60,294 nt of DNA from Methylobacterium ajmalii (GTDB taxonomy: Bacteria > Pseudomonadota > Alphaproteobacteria > Rhizobiales > Beijerinckiaceae), in NCBI RefSeq assembly GCF_016613415.1, contig NZ_JACWCT010000037.1:16044-76337 (forward strand), in the 5' to 3' direction. Under the pieces are notes generated by a model. That model did not search any database and had not been told where the DNA came from. It saw nothing but the letters and a program-made list of their open reading frames with translations. Positions 28,157-38,289 of this stretch are shown here, piece after piece (the stretch's first letter is position 1; every line of letters starts with the position of its first letter). Made by a program: the position numbers and the translations under genes.

Positions 28157-29239
28157 TCAGGCGGCGTCGAGAGAGGGATAGTCGATGTAGCCCTCGGGCC
28201 CCTGGCTGTACCAGGTCTTGTAGTTGTCCTTGTTGAGGGGAGCGCCCTTGGCGATCCGCTCCGGCAGGTCGGGGTTGGCGATGAAGGTGCGGCCGAACGC
28301 GATCGCGTCGGCGCGGCCCTCGTCGAGGGCGGCCTGTCCCTTCGGGCCGTCGTAGTCCGAATTCAGCACCAGCGGCCCGCGGAAGGCGGCCTTGATGGCG
28401 GGCGCCACCGCCGGGCGGGCGGCCTTGCCGAAGGTGCCGTTCGGGCCCGGCTCGCGCAGCTCCAGGAAGGCGACGCCGATCTGCGAGAGCGCAGCGGCGG
28501 CGGCCGGGAACAGCGCCTCGGGCTCGGGATCGTCGACGCCCTGGATCGGCTCGTTCGGCGACAGGCGCACGCCGGTGCGGTCGGCCCCGACGGTATCGGC
28601 CACGGTACGGGCGACCTCGGACAGCAGCCGGATGCGGTTCTCCACGGGACCGCCGTAGCGGTCCTGGCGCAGGTTGGTGCCCGAGCGCAGGAACTGGTCG
28701 ATCAGGTAGCCGTTCGCGGCGTGGATCTGCACCCCGTCGAAACCGGCCTCGACCGCGTTGCGGGCGGCCTTGGCATAATCGGCGAGCAGCCGCGGGATCT
28801 CGTCCTCGCGCAGGGGCCGCGCCTCGGCGTAGGGCTTCTTGCCCTCGTAGGTGTGGGCCTGGTCGGGCGCCGTGGTGGCGGAGGCCGAAACCGGCGCCTG
28901 CCCGCCGAGGAAGTCGGGATGGACCACCCGGCCCATGTGCCAGAGCTGCGCGACGATGCGCCCGCCGGCCTCGTGAACCGCGGCGACCACCGGCTTCCAG
29001 GCCTCGACCTGCTCAGGGCTCCACAGGCCCGGGGCGAAGGGCCAGCCGGTGCCTTCCTGCGAGATGCCGGTCGCCTCGCTGATGATCAGGCCGGCGCTGG
29101 CGCGCTGGCGGTAGTATTCCGCCATGATCGGGGTCGGGACGTGGGTCCGCGAGGCGCGGCCACGGGTCAGCGGCGCCATCAGGATGCGGTTCGGAGCCTG
29201 GATGGCGCCGAGCTGGATCGGGTCGAACAGGGAGGTCAC
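28157..29239 (-). CDS. old yellow enzyme family flavin oxidoreductase
   Basis: 360-residue FMN enzyme of the NemA/xenobiotic-reductase type, which reduces activated C=C bonds (enones, nitroesters, N-ethylmaleimide) with NAD(P)H. It shows LFDPIQLGAIQAPNRILMAPLTR, AQLWHMGRVVHPDF, the FMN/substrate motif DGVQIHAANGYLIDQFL (His-x-x-Asn pair) followed by RQDRYGG, and AIAFGRTFIANPDLPERI. I chose the GTG at 29239 (GGAG about 12 bases upstream, family-like start VTSLFDPIQLG) over the ATG at 29272. The natural substrate is unknown. Confidence 0.93.
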   Translation of the reverse strand: MTSLFDPIQLGAIQAPNRILMAPLTRGRASRTHVPTPIMAEYYRQRASAGLIISEATGISQEGTGWPFAPGLWSPEQVEAWKPVVAAVHEAGGRIVAQLWHMGRVVHPDFLGGQAPVSASATTAPDQAHTYEGKKPYAEARPLREDEIPRLLADYAKAARNAVEAGFDGVQIHAANGYLIDQFLRSGTNLRQDRYGGPVENRIRLLSEVARTVADTVGADRTGVRLSPNEPIQGVDDPEPEALFPAAAAALSQIGVAFLELREPGPNGTFGKAARPAVAPAIKAAFRGPLVLNSDYDGPKGQAALDEGRADAIAFGRTFIANPDLPERIAKGAPLNKDNYKTWYSQGPEGYIDYPSLDAA

Positions 29240-29379
29240 GTGGGCTCGTCTCCGGATCGAGCCCGGCTTCAAGGGCCGGGCGATACACGGGTGATGTGGG
29301 TGCTGCAGCGCAGCGGACCAGGGCCGGAGCGGGCCGCCCGGACCGCGATGTGCGCTGCCTCACGTCCCGGGACGGATTA

Positions 29380-29460
29380 AGTGTCTCTCACAAAACTCCC
29401 GATCACTGCCTCGGCTTGTTGTGGCAGCGACATTGCGTCGGGAGTTTTGTGAGGTGCACT
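29380..29460. repeat. palindromic element with long inverted arms
   Basis: TCACAAAACTCCCGA (29388-29402) and TCGGGAGTTTTGTGA (29438-29452) are perfect 15-bp inverted arms around 35 nt. AGTG (29380-29383) and CACT (29457-29460) extend the symmetry outward. The loop holds a small nested CTGCC/GGCAG stem. The arms are AT-richer than the surroundings. It lies between two genes read leftwards, after the secreted-protein gene. It may be a miniature insertion element or a large terminator hairpin. The symmetry is certain, the nature is not. Confidence 0.7.
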
Positions 29461-29475
29461 AAACCGGGCCGGGGC

Positions 29476-29880
29476 TCACGACCTGTCCATCTGCTCCTTG
29501 GCGTCCGACACCGCCTTCATGCAGCCGGCCTCGTCGCCCTTCTTGTCGAGCTCGCGGGCGCGATTGAGGCTGGCGCGGGCCTCCATCACGCCGGTGCCGC
29601 CGCCGCTCGCCTTGGCGACGTCGGCGATCGACTTGGTCTCGGCGGAGCCGGGCTCCGGGCCCTTCGGGAGGGCGGAGGGGCTGGTACCCTTCTCGGTCGC
29701 CGCCTCGGCCTGGGCCTCGCGCCGCGCCGCCACTTCCTTGCCGCCGCTCGACGCCGCGATGGTCTCGCGGCCCTTGGCGTCGAGGCGCGGCTCCAGGGAC
29801 GAGATCTCGGTGCCGCAGGCGCCGGCGAAGGCCGGGCCGGCGAGACCGGCCAGCAGGCCGGCGGCGAGGACGAGCTTCAT
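29476..29880 (-). CDS. small secreted helical protein, unknown
   Basis: 134 residues with a Sec signal (MKLVLAAGLLAGLAGPAFA, cleavage before GACG). The mature part is charged and mostly helical (RREAQAEAATEK, RASLNRARELDKKGDEAGC, AVSDAKEQMDRS), with two cysteines in GACGTE and EAGCMK. No family recognised. A similar repeating Ala/Glu/Lys helix is found in many periplasmic proteins of this group. It lies 210 bp before the molybdenum-enzyme genes on the same strand. Confidence 0.78.
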   Translation of the reverse strand: MKLVLAAGLLAGLAGPAFAGACGTEISSLEPRLDAKGRETIAASSGGKEVAARREAQAEAATEKGTSPSALPKGPEPGSAETKSIADVAKASGGGTGVMEARASLNRARELDKKGDEAGCMKAVSDAKEQMDRS

Positions 29881-30090
29881 GGCGGATCTCTCTCCCTTTG
29901 CGCGAGCCGTGGCGGGCACCGAACCTCGGCGCGTCCGGCTCATCGTCGCGAACACCCGCCCGGGGGCGGGGGTTCCCCACGGGGCTCGGGCGGACGGGAA
30001 AAACCGGCAGAAAAAAGGGCCGCCTCCCGGCGGGAAGCGGCCCTGGTCGTCCGATTCCACGGGGCTAGGGTGCCCCGCGGGTTCTCCGGC

Positions 30091-32433
30091 TCACGCGCTC
30101 AGCTTGTCGCGCATCGGCAGCTGGCGGATGCGCCGGCCGGTCGCCGCGAAGATCGCGTTGGCGATGGCCGGCGCCACCGGCGGCACGCCGGGCTCGCCGA
30201 CGCCGCCGAGCGGCTTGTCCCAGCCACCGCCCTGCACGAGGTGCACGTTGATGATCTTGGGCGCCTCGTTGATCCGGGTCAGCTCGTAGGTGTCGTAGTT
30301 GTCCTGGACGGCGCGGCCGTTCTTGAAGGTGATCTGGGCGGTGAGCGCGAGGCCCATGCCCATCACCACGGCGCCTTCCAGCTGCGAGCGCGCCCGCTCC
30401 GGGTTGACCTGCTGGCCGCTGTCGATGGCGATGTCGACCCGCTCGACGGTGACCTCGCCCTTCGGCCCGACCGAGACCTCGGCCACGGCAGCCGTGTAGC
30501 TGACGAAGCTGTAATGCGCGGCGATGCCGAGGCCACGGCCCTTGTCGACCTTGCGGCCCCAACCGGCGCCCTTCGCCACCGTCTCGATCACGTTGCGCAG
30601 GCGCCCGGTATCGAACGGATAGCGCGAGGGATCCTCGCCGTAGTTCCAGGCGTCGCCGAGCTTGACCGGGTCGATGATCCGGGCCGGGCCGATGACGTCG
30701 AGGAGGTAGTCCTTCGGGTCGCGGCCGGCCATGTGGGCGAGCTCGTTGATGAAGGACTGCACCGCGAAGGCCCGCGGGATGTTCGACACCGAGCGGAACC
30801 AGCCGATGCGGACATGCGCGTCGGCGGGCGGGTTCTCCATCCGCATGTTGGGGATGGCGAACGGCACGTTGACGAGGCCCATCCCGAGCTCGATCGGGAT
30901 CTGCTCCTTGGCGCCGGCCACGAAGGTCGAGCCGATGGTCGGGGCCGCGCTGCGGTGCAGCCAGGCGACCGGCATGCCCTTGTCGTCGAGGCCGGCCTCC
31001 AGCCGCTCCACCGAGACGGTGTGGTAGTAGCCGTGGTGGAGGTCGTCCTCGCGGGTCCAGGTCAGCTTGACCGGGGCGCCGTCCATCGCCTTCGAGCAGA
31101 GCGCCGCCTCGACGAAGTAGTCGGGCTTCGACTTGCGGCCGAAGCCGCCGCCGAGCAGCGTCACGTTCACCGTGACGGCCTTCGGGTCGACCCCGAGGCG
31201 CTTGGCGATGCGGTCGCGGGCGGCCTGCGGGGACTGCACGCAGCCCCAGGCCTCGATCGCGCCGTCCTTGGCGATCCTGACGGTCGCGGCCGGCGGCTCC
31301 ATCGGGGCCTGGACGAGGTGGGGGATGTAGTACTCGGCCTCGAGGCGCTTCACCGCCTTCTTCATCGCCGCGTCGACGTCGCCCTCCTGGCGCACCACCT
31401 TGCCGGGCTTGCGCACGGCCTCTTCCAGGGTGGCCCGGTAGGCGTCGGAATCGTAACTGGCGTTCGGCCCGTCCTCGAAGGTCGGGTTCAGGGCCTCGCG
31501 GCCCTTGATCGCCGCCCAGGTGTTGCGGGCGATGACCGCGACGCCGCCGGTCGGCATGAACTCGTAGGGCGGGGCCGGGGGATCGATGGTCACGACCTTG
31601 ACGACGCCCGGCACCTTCAGGGCGGCGGCCTCGTCGAAGCTCTTGACCTTGCCGCCGAAGACCGGCGGACGGGCGACCACGGCGTAGAGCATCCCCTCGA
31701 CGCGGGTATCGAGGCCGTACTGCGCCTTGCCGGTGGTGATGCCGACATTGTCGATCAGGCCGACGCGGCCCTTGCCGATGTAGCGGAAGGCCGACGGGTC
31801 CTTGAGCGTCACCGTCGCGCGGTCGGGCACCGGCATGGAGGCCGCGGCCTGCGCCACCTCGCCGAAACCGATCCGGCGGCCGGACTTGGCGTGGACGAGG
31901 GCGTGGTTCTCCGCCGTCACCTCGGCGGCCGGCACGTTCCACTGCTTGGCGGCGGCGGCGACCAGCATCGTGCGGGCGGCGGCACCGGCGCGGCGCATCG
32001 GCATGAAGAAGTGCCGGAGCGAACGCGAGCCGTCGGTGTCCTGGTTGCCGAAGCGCTCCTCGTCGCCGTGCGCCTGGACGACCTTGACCTTGGCCCAGTC
32101 GGCCTCGAGCTCGTCGGCGATGACGAAGGCCACCGAGGTGCGAACCCCCTGGCCCATCTCGGCGCGGATGCAGGTGACCGTGACGGTGCCGTCCGGGGCG
32201 ATCGCCACGAACAGGGTCGGGTCGTCGCGCCAGCCATGCGGCATGCCGTCGGCGCCGAATTTCGGCGGGTCGGCGGCGAGCGCGCCTTGGGGCTTGAGCG
32301 ACAGGGCGAGCACCAGGGCGCCGGCGCCCGCCAGCAGGCCGCGGCGGCTGAGCTGGCCGGGCGAGGCCTTCTCGATCGCGGAAACCGGCTCGTCGGCCGG
32401 GGCGGCGGTCATGAAGGAGAGGTCGTGAATCAC
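30091..32433 (-). CDS. molybdopterin-binding subunit of a Tat-exported xanthine-dehydrogenase-family oxidase
   Basis: 780-residue large subunit of an isoquinoline 1-oxidoreductase/aldehyde dehydrogenase type molybdenum hydroxylase. A twin-arginine signal ([20 protein letters not shown], about 28-47) implies export with cofactor bound. The molybdopterin-binding core follows, with [33 protein letters not shown] and the catalytic-Glu segment [14 protein letters not shown] near the C-terminus. The GTG start at 32433 overlaps the stop of the small subunit (GTGA). Met8 (32412) is an alternative. No FAD or cytochrome subunit follows. The substrate is unknown; an aldehyde or N-heterocycle is likely from the family. 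Confidence 0.92.
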   Translation of the reverse strand: MIHDLSFMTAAPADEPVSAIEKASPGQLSRRGLLAGAGALVLALSLKPQGALAADPPKFGADGMPHGWRDDPTLFVAIAPDGTVTVTCIRAEMGQGVRTSVAFVIADELEADWAKVKVVQAHGDEERFGNQDTDGSRSLRHFFMPMRRAGAAARTMLVAAAAKQWNVPAAEVTAENHALVHAKSGRRIGFGEVAQAAASMPVPDRATVTLKDPSAFRYIGKGRVGLIDNVGITTGKAQYGLDTRVEGMLYAVVARPPVFGGKVKSFDEAAALKVPGVVKVVTIDPPAPPYEFMPTGGVAVIARNTWAAIKGREALNPTFEDGPNASYDSDAYRATLEEAVRKPGKVVRQEGDVDAAMKKAVKRLEAEYYIPHLVQAPMEPPAATVRIAKDGAIEAWGCVQSPQAARDRIAKRLGVDPKAVTVNVTLLGGGFGRKSKPDYFVEAALCSKAMDGAPVKLTWTREDDLHHGYYHTVSVERLEAGLDDKGMPVAWLHRSAAPTIGSTFVAGAKEQIPIELGMGLVNVPFAIPNMRMENPPADAHVRIGWFRSVSNIPRAFAVQSFINELAHMAGRDPKDYLLDVIGPARIIDPVKLGDAWNYGEDPSRYPFDTGRLRNVIETVAKGAGWGRKVDKGRGLGIAAHYSFVSYTAAVAEVSVGPKGEVTVERVDIAIDSGQQVNPERARSQLEGAVVMGMGLALTAQITFKNGRAVQDNYDTYELTRINEAPKIINVHLVQGGGWDKPLGGVGEPGVPPVAPAIANAIFAATGRRIRQLPMRDKLSA

Positions 32434-32909
32434 AGGCGATCTCCCTGGCCGGCCTTCGGGGTCAGCCCCGCCGCCTGCTTGATGGCGGCGCGGATGCGCG
32501 GATAGGTGCCGCAGCGGCACAGGTTGCCGCTCATCTGGTTGTCGATGTCGGCATCGGTCGGCTTCGGGGTCTCCTTGAGGAGCGCCGCCGCCTGCATGAT
32601 CTGCCCGGTCTGGCAGTAGCCGCACTGCGCCACGTTCAGCTCGCGCCAGGCCGCCTGGACCGGGTGGTTGCCGTCCGGAGACAGGCCCTCGATCGTCACG
32701 ACCGGCTGGCCGTCCGCGGCCGAGACCGGGGTCTGGCAGGCCCGCATCGCGGTGCCGCCGACATGGATGGTGCAGGCGCCGCAGGCCGCGACGCCGCAGC
32801 CGAACTTGGTGCCCGTCAGGCCGAGCTCGTCCCGCAGGTACCACAGGAGCGGCATTTCGGGGTCGCCGTCGAAGCGGCGCTCCTCCCCGTTCACGTTGAG
32901 CTTGATCAT
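32430..32909 (-). CDS. [2Fe-2S] subunit of the molybdenum hydroxylase
   Basis: 159-residue small subunit with two [2Fe-2S] clusters. The plant-ferredoxin-type motif is [10 protein letters not shown] with the fourth Cys in RACQT, and the helical-domain cluster is in CGYCQTGQ and CRCGTYPRI. It passes electrons from the molybdenum site of the adjacent subunit. The ATG at 32909 has GGAGGGCGACG just upstream and gives the normal length; the longer open frame is rejected. It has no signal peptide and presumably travels with the Tat-bearing large subunit. Confidence 0.95.
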   Translation of the reverse strand: MIKLNVNGEERRFDGDPEMPLLWYLRDELGLTGTKFGCGVAACGACTIHVGGTAMRACQTPVSAADGQPVVTIEGLSPDGNHPVQAAWRELNVAQCGYCQTGQIMQAAALLKETPKPTDADIDNQMSGNLCRCGTYPRIRAAIKQAAGLTPKAGQGDRL

Positions 32910-33513
32910 CGTCGCCCTCCGGCTTCGGGAGGCTTGCCGGCGCCCCGCGGACACGATTCCGGTCGCGGCGCCGCCTCCCTCTCGTCGATTGCGGTCTCGC
33001 GGCGCCCCGGCCCCCCGGACCGGACCGCGCCGCTCTCCTCCCTCACGCCGTGCGTGCGGCGTGCGTTCCTGCATCTTGGACGCCCCGCCCCGGGATGCAT
33101 CCCGCCGGCCGACGCGTCGGAAGCCCCGCACCACGCCCGAACATGAGAATGATTTAAGGCTAGGGATGGGTAACCCGGACCGGCGCGTGTCGGCAAGCCG
33201 CCTGCTCACCGTCAGGTTGCCGCGGCGAACCGGTGCAACGCCTTGCCGGGAGTTCGATTTTCGTGTATCGGGCCGATCTCCGGTCGTCCCATGCCGGGAT
33301 GCCGCGTGCCGGGCCTGCGCCCGTCCGCACCGCGCCCCGGCTGGGACCTTCGGAGCACACGTTTCTGCCCGTCGATCATGCGCCGGCCCGCGTCCCGTTT
33401 CGGGGCGCGGCGGTTCCGAGACATCTCTCGGGACTCCGGCGGGCGGAAGCGGCCCGTCGATACGAGCCGCCGGCGCCGTCCCCCCGGATAGGGTGGGGCG
33501 AAAAGGAGCATAG
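32910..33513. other. 604-bp divergent region upstream of rpsA
   Basis: It should carry promoters both for the molybdenum-hydroxylase genes and for rpsA. A candidate plus-strand promoter is TTGCCG (33243-33248) and TATCGG (33266-33271) with a 17-bp spacer, giving a leader of about 235 nt before rpsA. No coding frame is convincing. The cmk gene that often precedes rpsA is absent. Confidence 0.4.
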
Positions 33514-35226
33514 ATGTCCGCAGGTTTGCAAGGCGCCTCGTCGAGCCGCGAAGATTTCGCCGCCCTTCTGGAAGAGTCGTTCCGCGAGCACGAGATCACG
33601 GAAGGTTCCGTGGTCAAGGGCCGCGTGGTGGCGATCGAGAAGGACGTCGCCGTCATCGACATCGGGGCGAAGACCGAGGGCCGCGTCGCCCTCAAGGAGT
33701 TCACGGGCCCCGGCCGTGACCAGCCGATCGGCGTCGGCGACGAGGTCGAGGTCTACGTCGACCGCATCGAGAACGCCCTCGGCGAAGCCGTCATCTCGCG
33801 CGACAAGGCGCGCCGCGAGGAGAGCTGGGTCAAGCTCGAGAAGGCGTTCGAGAACAACGAGCGCGTCAGCGGCACGATCTTCAACCAGGTCAAGGGCGGC
33901 TACACCGTCGACCTCGACGGCGCCGTGGCGTTCCTGCCGCGCTCGCAGGTCGACATCCGTCCGGTCCGCGACGTCACCCCGCTGATGGGCACGCCGCAGC
34001 CGTTCCAGATCCTCAAGATGGACCGCCGCCGCGGCAACATCGTGGTGTCGCGTCGTACCGTGCTCGAGGAGAGCCGGGCCGAGCAGCGCTCCGAGCTGGT
34101 GGCCAACCTCGAAGAGGGTCAGGTCATCGACGGCGTGGTCAAGAACATCACCGAGTACGGTGCGTTCGTCGACCTCGGCGGCATCGACGGCCTGCTGCAC
34201 GTCACCGACATGGCGTGGCGCCGCGTCAACCACCCGTCCGAGGTGGTCAACATCGGTCAGACCGTCAAGGTCAAGATCATCAAGATCAACCACGAGACGC
34301 ACCGCATCTCGCTCGGCATCAAGCAGCTGCTCGCCGATCCGTGGGAGGGCATCGCCGCCCGCTACCCGGTCGACGCCAAGCTCAAGGGCCGCGTGACCAA
34401 CATCACCGACTACGGCGCCTTCGTGGAGCTGGAGCCGGGGATCGAGGGCCTGATCCACGTCTCGGAGATGAGCTGGACCAAGAAGAACGTCCATCCGGGC
34501 AAGATCGTCTCCACCTCCCAGGAGGTCGAGGTCCAGATCCTGGAAGTCGATCCGGTCAAGCGCCGCATCTCGCTCGGTCTCAAGCAGACCCTGCAGAACC
34601 CGTGGGAGGCCTTCTCCGAGAAGCACCCGGCCGGCACCGAGGTCGAGGGCGAGGTCAAGAACAAGACCGAGTTCGGTCTGTTCATCGGCCTCGAGGGCGA
34701 CGTCGACGGCATGGTCCACCTCTCGGACCTCGACTGGAACCGTCCGGGCGAGCAGGTCATCGACGAGTTCAAGAAGGGCGACGTGGTGCGCGCCCAGGTT
34801 CTCGACGTCGACGTCGAGAAGGAGCGCATCTCGCTCGGCATCAAGCAGCTCGCCGGCGACCCCTTCGCCGATGCCGGTGACGGCATCCGCAAGAACCAGG
34901 TCGTCACCTGCGAGGTGCTCGAGGTCAAGGACTCGGGCATCGAGGTCAAGATCGTCGATTCCGATCTCCAGGCCTTCATCCGCCGCGCCGACCTCGCCCG
35001 CGAGCGCAACGACCAGCGCCCCGAGCGCTTCGCCGCCGGCGAGAAGCTCGACGCCCGCGTGACGCAGTTCGACCGCAAGGCCCGCCGCGTCCAGCTCTCC
35101 ATCAAGGCCCTCGAGATGGCCGAGGAGAAGGAGGCGATCGCCCAGTTCGGCTCCGCCGATTCGGGCGCCTCGCTCGGCGACATCCTCGGCGCGGCCCTCA
35201 AGGCCCGCCAGGCCGACAAGAAGTAA
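33514..35226 (+). CDS. rpsA: 30S ribosomal protein S1
   Basis: S1 binds mRNA on the small ribosomal subunit and unfolds it for initiation. The 570-residue protein shows the repeated S1/OB-fold unit six times. Clear examples are [40 protein letters not shown] and [20 protein letters not shown], each followed by [13 protein letters not shown] segments. The ATG is preceded by GGAG. Codon use is that of a highly expressed gene. Two hairpins follow the stop. Confidence 0.98.
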   Translation: MSAGLQGASSSREDFAALLEESFREHEITEGSVVKGRVVAIEKDVAVIDIGAKTEGRVALKEFTGPGRDQPIGVGDEVEVYVDRIENALGEAVISRDKARREESWVKLEKAFENNERVSGTIFNQVKGGYTVDLDGAVAFLPRSQVDIRPVRDVTPLMGTPQPFQILKMDRRRGNIVVSRRTVLEESRAEQRSELVANLEEGQVIDGVVKNITEYGAFVDLGGIDGLLHVTDMAWRRVNHPSEVVNIGQTVKVKIIKINHETHRISLGIKQLLADPWEGIAARYPVDAKLKGRVTNITDYGAFVELEPGIEGLIHVSEMSWTKKNVHPGKIVSTSQEVEVQILEVDPVKRRISLGLKQTLQNPWEAFSEKHPAGTEVEGEVKNKTEFGLFIGLEGDVDGMVHLSDLDWNRPGEQVIDEFKKGDVVRAQVLDVDVEKERISLGIKQLAGDPFADAGDGIRKNQVVTCEVLEVKDSGIEVKIVDSDLQAFIRRADLARERNDQRPERFAAGEKLDARVTQFDRKARRVQLSIKALEMAEEKEAIAQFGSADSGASLGDILGAALKARQADKK

Positions 35227-35233
35227 GGGACCC

Positions 35234-35308
35234 GTCCGGGCCACGAAGGCCCGGACACCCCTCGACGATTCGGACGCCCGCGCGGAGCAGCCCTCCGCGC
35301 GGGCGTCC
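35234..35308 (+). terminator. double hairpin after rpsA
   Basis: The first stem is GTCCGGGCC (35234-35242) with GGCCCGGAC (35248-35256), loop acgaa. The second is GGACGCCCGCGCGGAG (35272-35287) with its exact complement (35293-35308), a 16-bp stem with loop cagcc. There is no long T-run (gtcctc follows), but the strength and position after rpsA make it a probable terminator. Confidence 0.7.
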
Positions 35309-35477
35309 TCATGTCGGCTTTCTCCCGAGCGGGGAGGGGGATGCCGCCAATCCCGCTCTTGCCGCTGCGCGACGGCCGGGGGTAGAACACGCCGGGAGCG
35401 AGGTGCGCCAAGGACTTGCAGGGGAAACCCCTGCCGGGCGGGCGCACCCGGAGGTCGGACCAGGATACGGGCGCCGC

Positions 35478-36434
35478 ATGGCCATCGATGCTGAACTTCT
35501 CCTCGACCGGCGTTCCTTGCGCCGGAAGCTGTCGGTCTGGCGCGCGGTCGGGATCGGGGCGCTGATCGTCGCCGCCGGTGCGGTCGGCTGGCGGGCGGCC
35601 GGGGGCACGGGGTTCTCCGCCGTCACCCCGCAGATCGCCCGCATCAGCATCGACGGCTTCATCGCCGGCAGCGAGAAGACCCGCGAGCTGATGAAGCGCG
35701 TGGGCGAGTCGAGCGCGGTCTCGGGCGTCGTCGTCGCGATCAACTCGCCGGGCGGCACCACCACCGGCTCGGAAGAGCTCTTCCGCAACCTGCGCACGCT
35801 GGCCGAGAAGAAGCCGATCGTCGCCTTCGTGGACGGTACGGCGGCGTCCGGCGCCTACATCACGGCGATCGCCGCCGATCACATCGTCGCCCGCGAGACC
35901 TCCCTCGTCGGCTCGATCGGCGTGCTGTTCCAGTACCCCGAGGTTTCCGGGCTCCTCGACAAGGTCGGGGTCAAGGTCGAGGAGGTGAAGTCCTCGCCGC
36001 TCAAGGCCGAGCCGAGCGGCTTCCACCCGACCCCGCCCGCCGCCCGCGAGGCCCTGCAGGCGATCGTCGGCGACACCTTCGGCTGGTTCAAGGACCTGGT
36101 GGCCGAGCGCCGCAAGATGAACCCCGACCAGATCAAGGCGGTGGCGGACGGCCGGGTGTTCAGCGGCCGCCAGAGCGTGCCGCTCGGCCTGATCGACGAG
36201 ACCGGCAACGAGCGCCAGGCCATCGCCTGGCTCGAGCGCGAGAAGGGCGTGGCCAAGAACCTGCCGGTGCGGGACTGGAAGCCGCGCTCCGACAACCGCT
36301 TCGGCCTGTTCTCGGCCGCCGCCGCCGGCGCGGGCCTGCTGGGCTACGACGAGCTCGCCGCCAGGCTGCAGCAGGCCGGTTCCGAGACGGCCGCCCTGTC
36401 GCAGGGCGGGCTCCTCGCGGTCTGGCGCCCGTAA
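35478..36434 (+). CDS. sppA: signal peptide peptidase SppA (S49)
   Basis: Membrane serine protease that degrades cleaved signal peptides. The 318-residue protein is the short single-domain form, with a membrane helix (about 22-40), [17 protein letters not shown], the nucleophile Ser124 in [11 protein letters not shown], and Lys176 in [10 protein letters not shown] as general base. I chose Met at 35478 because the family's N-terminal basic segment and helix begin there. It lies between rpsA and ihfB, a common order in Rhizobiales. Confidence 0.94.
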   Translation: MAIDAELLLDRRSLRRKLSVWRAVGIGALIVAAGAVGWRAAGGTGFSAVTPQIARISIDGFIAGSEKTRELMKRVGESSAVSGVVVAINSPGGTTTGSEELFRNLRTLAEKKPIVAFVDGTAASGAYITAIAADHIVARETSLVGSIGVLFQYPEVSGLLDKVGVKVEEVKSSPLKAEPSGFHPTPPAAREALQAIVGDTFGWFKDLVAERRKMNPDQIKAVADGRVFSGRQSVPLGLIDETGNERQAIAWLEREKGVAKNLPVRDWKPRSDNRFGLFSAAAAGAGLLGYDELAARLQQAGSETAALSQGGLLAVWRP

Positions 36435-36502
36435 GGACCCTCACCGAGACGCGACCCCGCGCATCTCCCCGGCCGGCCCCGCCTCAGTCGAGACGATACT
36501 CC

Positions 36503-36829
36503 ATGATCAAGTCAGAGCTGGTCCTCAAGATCGCCGAGCAGAACCCGCACCTCTACCAGCGCGACGTCGAGAACATCGTCAACGCGATCCTCGACACGAT
36601 CGCCGACGCCCTGGCGCGGGGCGACCGGGTCGAACTGCGGGGCTTCGGTGCGTTCTCGGTCAAGCGCCGGGAGGCGCGGCGGGGCCGCAACCCGCGCACC
36701 GGCGCCGCCGTGGCGGTGGCCGAGAAGGCGATTCCCGTCTTCAAGACCGGCAAGGAGATGCGGCTGCGCCTGAACGCCGCCGGGATCGGCGCCGACGAGC
36801 CGAGCCGGGCCGAGGCCGCCCTGGGCTGA
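36503..36829 (+). CDS. ihfB: integration host factor subunit beta
   Basis: IHF-beta pairs with IhfA to bend DNA at promoters, origins and recombination sites. The 108-residue protein has the HU/IHF fold: [47 protein letters not shown] with the DNA-intercalating Pro, and [14 protein letters not shown]-terminal tail of about 12 residues is longer than in E. coli. It is preceded by sppA and rpsA, as in many Alphaproteobacteria. Confidence 0.96.
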   Translation: MIKSELVLKIAEQNPHLYQRDVENIVNAILDTIADALARGDRVELRGFGAFSVKRREARRGRNPRTGAAVAVAEKAIPVFKTGKEMRLRLNAAGIGADEPSRAEAALG

Positions 36830-36946
36830 CCGGGCCGCGGCGCCCCCCTGGCGCCGGCGCGCCCGCGCGTTACAATTTTGTTCGACGGGGCTCCCTCCGG
36901 CGGTCCCGCCCCCTTCCGCATCACCGACGAAAGACCGGGTTTTTCG

Positions 36947-37300
36947 ATGATCCGCTTCCTCAAGGGCCTGATCCTGCTGCCCATCGCGATCGTGGTCGTG
37001 CTGCTGGCGGTGGCCAACCGCCAGCCGGTGATGCTCTCCTTCGATCCGTTCACCAACGGCACGCCGGCCTTCAGCCTGCAGATGCCGCTCTACGCGCTGA
37101 TCTTCGCCGCGGTGGCGCTCGGCGTCGTCGTGGGCGGCGTCGGCTCCTGGCTCGGCCAGGGCGACAACCGCCGCGACCGCCGCGCCAAGGGCCGCGAGCT
37201 GTCCCGCCTGCGCCAAGAGGCCGAGCGCCTGCGCCAGGCCGCCCCGGCCCCGGCCACGATCGGCCGCACCGCCCTGCCGGCCCCGGTCGGCCGCGCCTGA
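36947..37300 (+). CDS. lapA: LapA-family membrane protein (DUF1049)
   Basis: 117-residue inner-membrane protein with two helices (about 6-24 and 45-68) and a cytoplasmic, Arg-rich coiled tail (about 75-105; RELSRLRQEAERLRQ). This is the LapA/DUF1049 layout, which in E. coli works with LapB on lipopolysaccharide synthesis control. No lapB is adjacent. The start at 36947 gives a normal N-terminus (MIRFLKGLILLPIAIVVVLL). Confidence 0.85.
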   Translation: MIRFLKGLILLPIAIVVVLLAVANRQPVMLSFDPFTNGTPAFSLQMPLYALIFAAVALGVVVGGVGSWLGQGDNRRDRRAKGRELSRLRQEAERLRQAAPAPATIGRTALPAPVGRA

Positions 37301-37302
37301 CC

Positions 37303-38241
37303 ATGCGGTGGATCGGCGAGGGCGAGATCGACGCGGCGCTCGACCACGCCCGCCTGGCCGACGCGCTCGCCACCGCCTTCCGAGCCGGCGCCACGGTACC
37401 GACGCGCCACCATCACCCGATCGAGACCGCCCCCGACGGGGCCTCGCTTCTGCTGATGCCGGCCTGGACCGCCGACTATGTCGGCATCAAGATCCTGACC
37501 CTGTTTCCGGGCAACCGGGCGAACGGGCTCGACACGATCCAGGGCGGGGTCCTGCTCTGCGGTGGCCGCGACGGCCGGCCGCTGGCGCTCCTCGACGGCG
37601 CCCGCCTGACCGTGTGGCGCACCGCCGCCGCCTCGGCGCTCGCCGCCCGCCACCTCGCCCGGCCGGACGCCGCCCGGATGGTGATGGTGGGGGCGGGTGC
37701 CCTCGCCCCCTATCTGGTGCGGGCGCACGCGGCCGCGCGGCCGATCCGCCGCGTCGCGGTCTGGAACCGCCGGCCCGAGGGCGCGCGGCGACTCGCCGAG
37801 ATCCTCGCCGCCGAGGGGTTCGACGCCGAGCCGGTGACCGATCTCGCGGCGGCGGTCGGGGAGGCGGATCTCGTCTCCTGCGCCACCCTGTCGACCGAGC
37901 CGCTGGTGCGGGGCGAGTGGTTGCGGCCCGGCACCCATCTCGACCTCGTCGGCGCCTTCACGCCGGCGATGCGCGAGGCCGACGACGCGGCCTTGCGGCG
38001 CGGTCCGCTCTACGTCGACACGCCCGACGCCCTCAAGAAGGGCGGCGACGTGGCGGTGGCGATCGCGTCCGGCGCGCTCGCCCCCGAGACGGTGACGGGC
38101 GACCTCGCCGCCCTGTGCCGGGGCGAGGCGCCCGGACGAGCCTCACCGGACGAGATCACGGTGTTCAAGTCGGTCGGCGCCGCGATCGAGGACCTCGCCG
38201 CGGCCATCGCGGTCTGGGAGAGCCCGGCGCCGTCGGCGTGA
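37303..38241 (+). CDS. ornithine cyclodeaminase/mu-crystallin family protein
   Basis: 312-residue NAD(P)-binding protein of the OCD/mu-crystallin family. It has ADYVGIKILTLFPGN with the substrate-binding Lys, TAAASALAARHLARPDA, the Rossmann part VMVGAGALAPYLVRAHAAA, and GTHLDLVGAFTPAMREADD. Family members deaminate ornithine or reduce ketimines and delta1-pyrroline-2-carboxylate. Which reaction applies here cannot be decided. It starts 3 bp after the lapA stop. Confidence 0.9.
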   Translation: MRWIGEGEIDAALDHARLADALATAFRAGATVPTRHHHPIETAPDGASLLLMPAWTADYVGIKILTLFPGNRANGLDTIQGGVLLCGGRDGRPLALLDGARLTVWRTAAASALAARHLARPDAARMVMVGAGALAPYLVRAHAAARPIRRVAVWNRRPEGARRLAEILAAEGFDAEPVTDLAAAVGEADLVSCATLSTEPLVRGEWLRPGTHLDLVGAFTPAMREADDAALRRGPLYVDTPDALKKGGDVAVAIASGALAPETVTGDLAALCRGEAPGRASPDEITVFKSVGAAIEDLAAAIAVWESPAPSA

Positions 38242-38289
38242 GCGCGCAACACCCGTGCGGGCGGGCGCCCGACGCCCTATAATCGGGGC

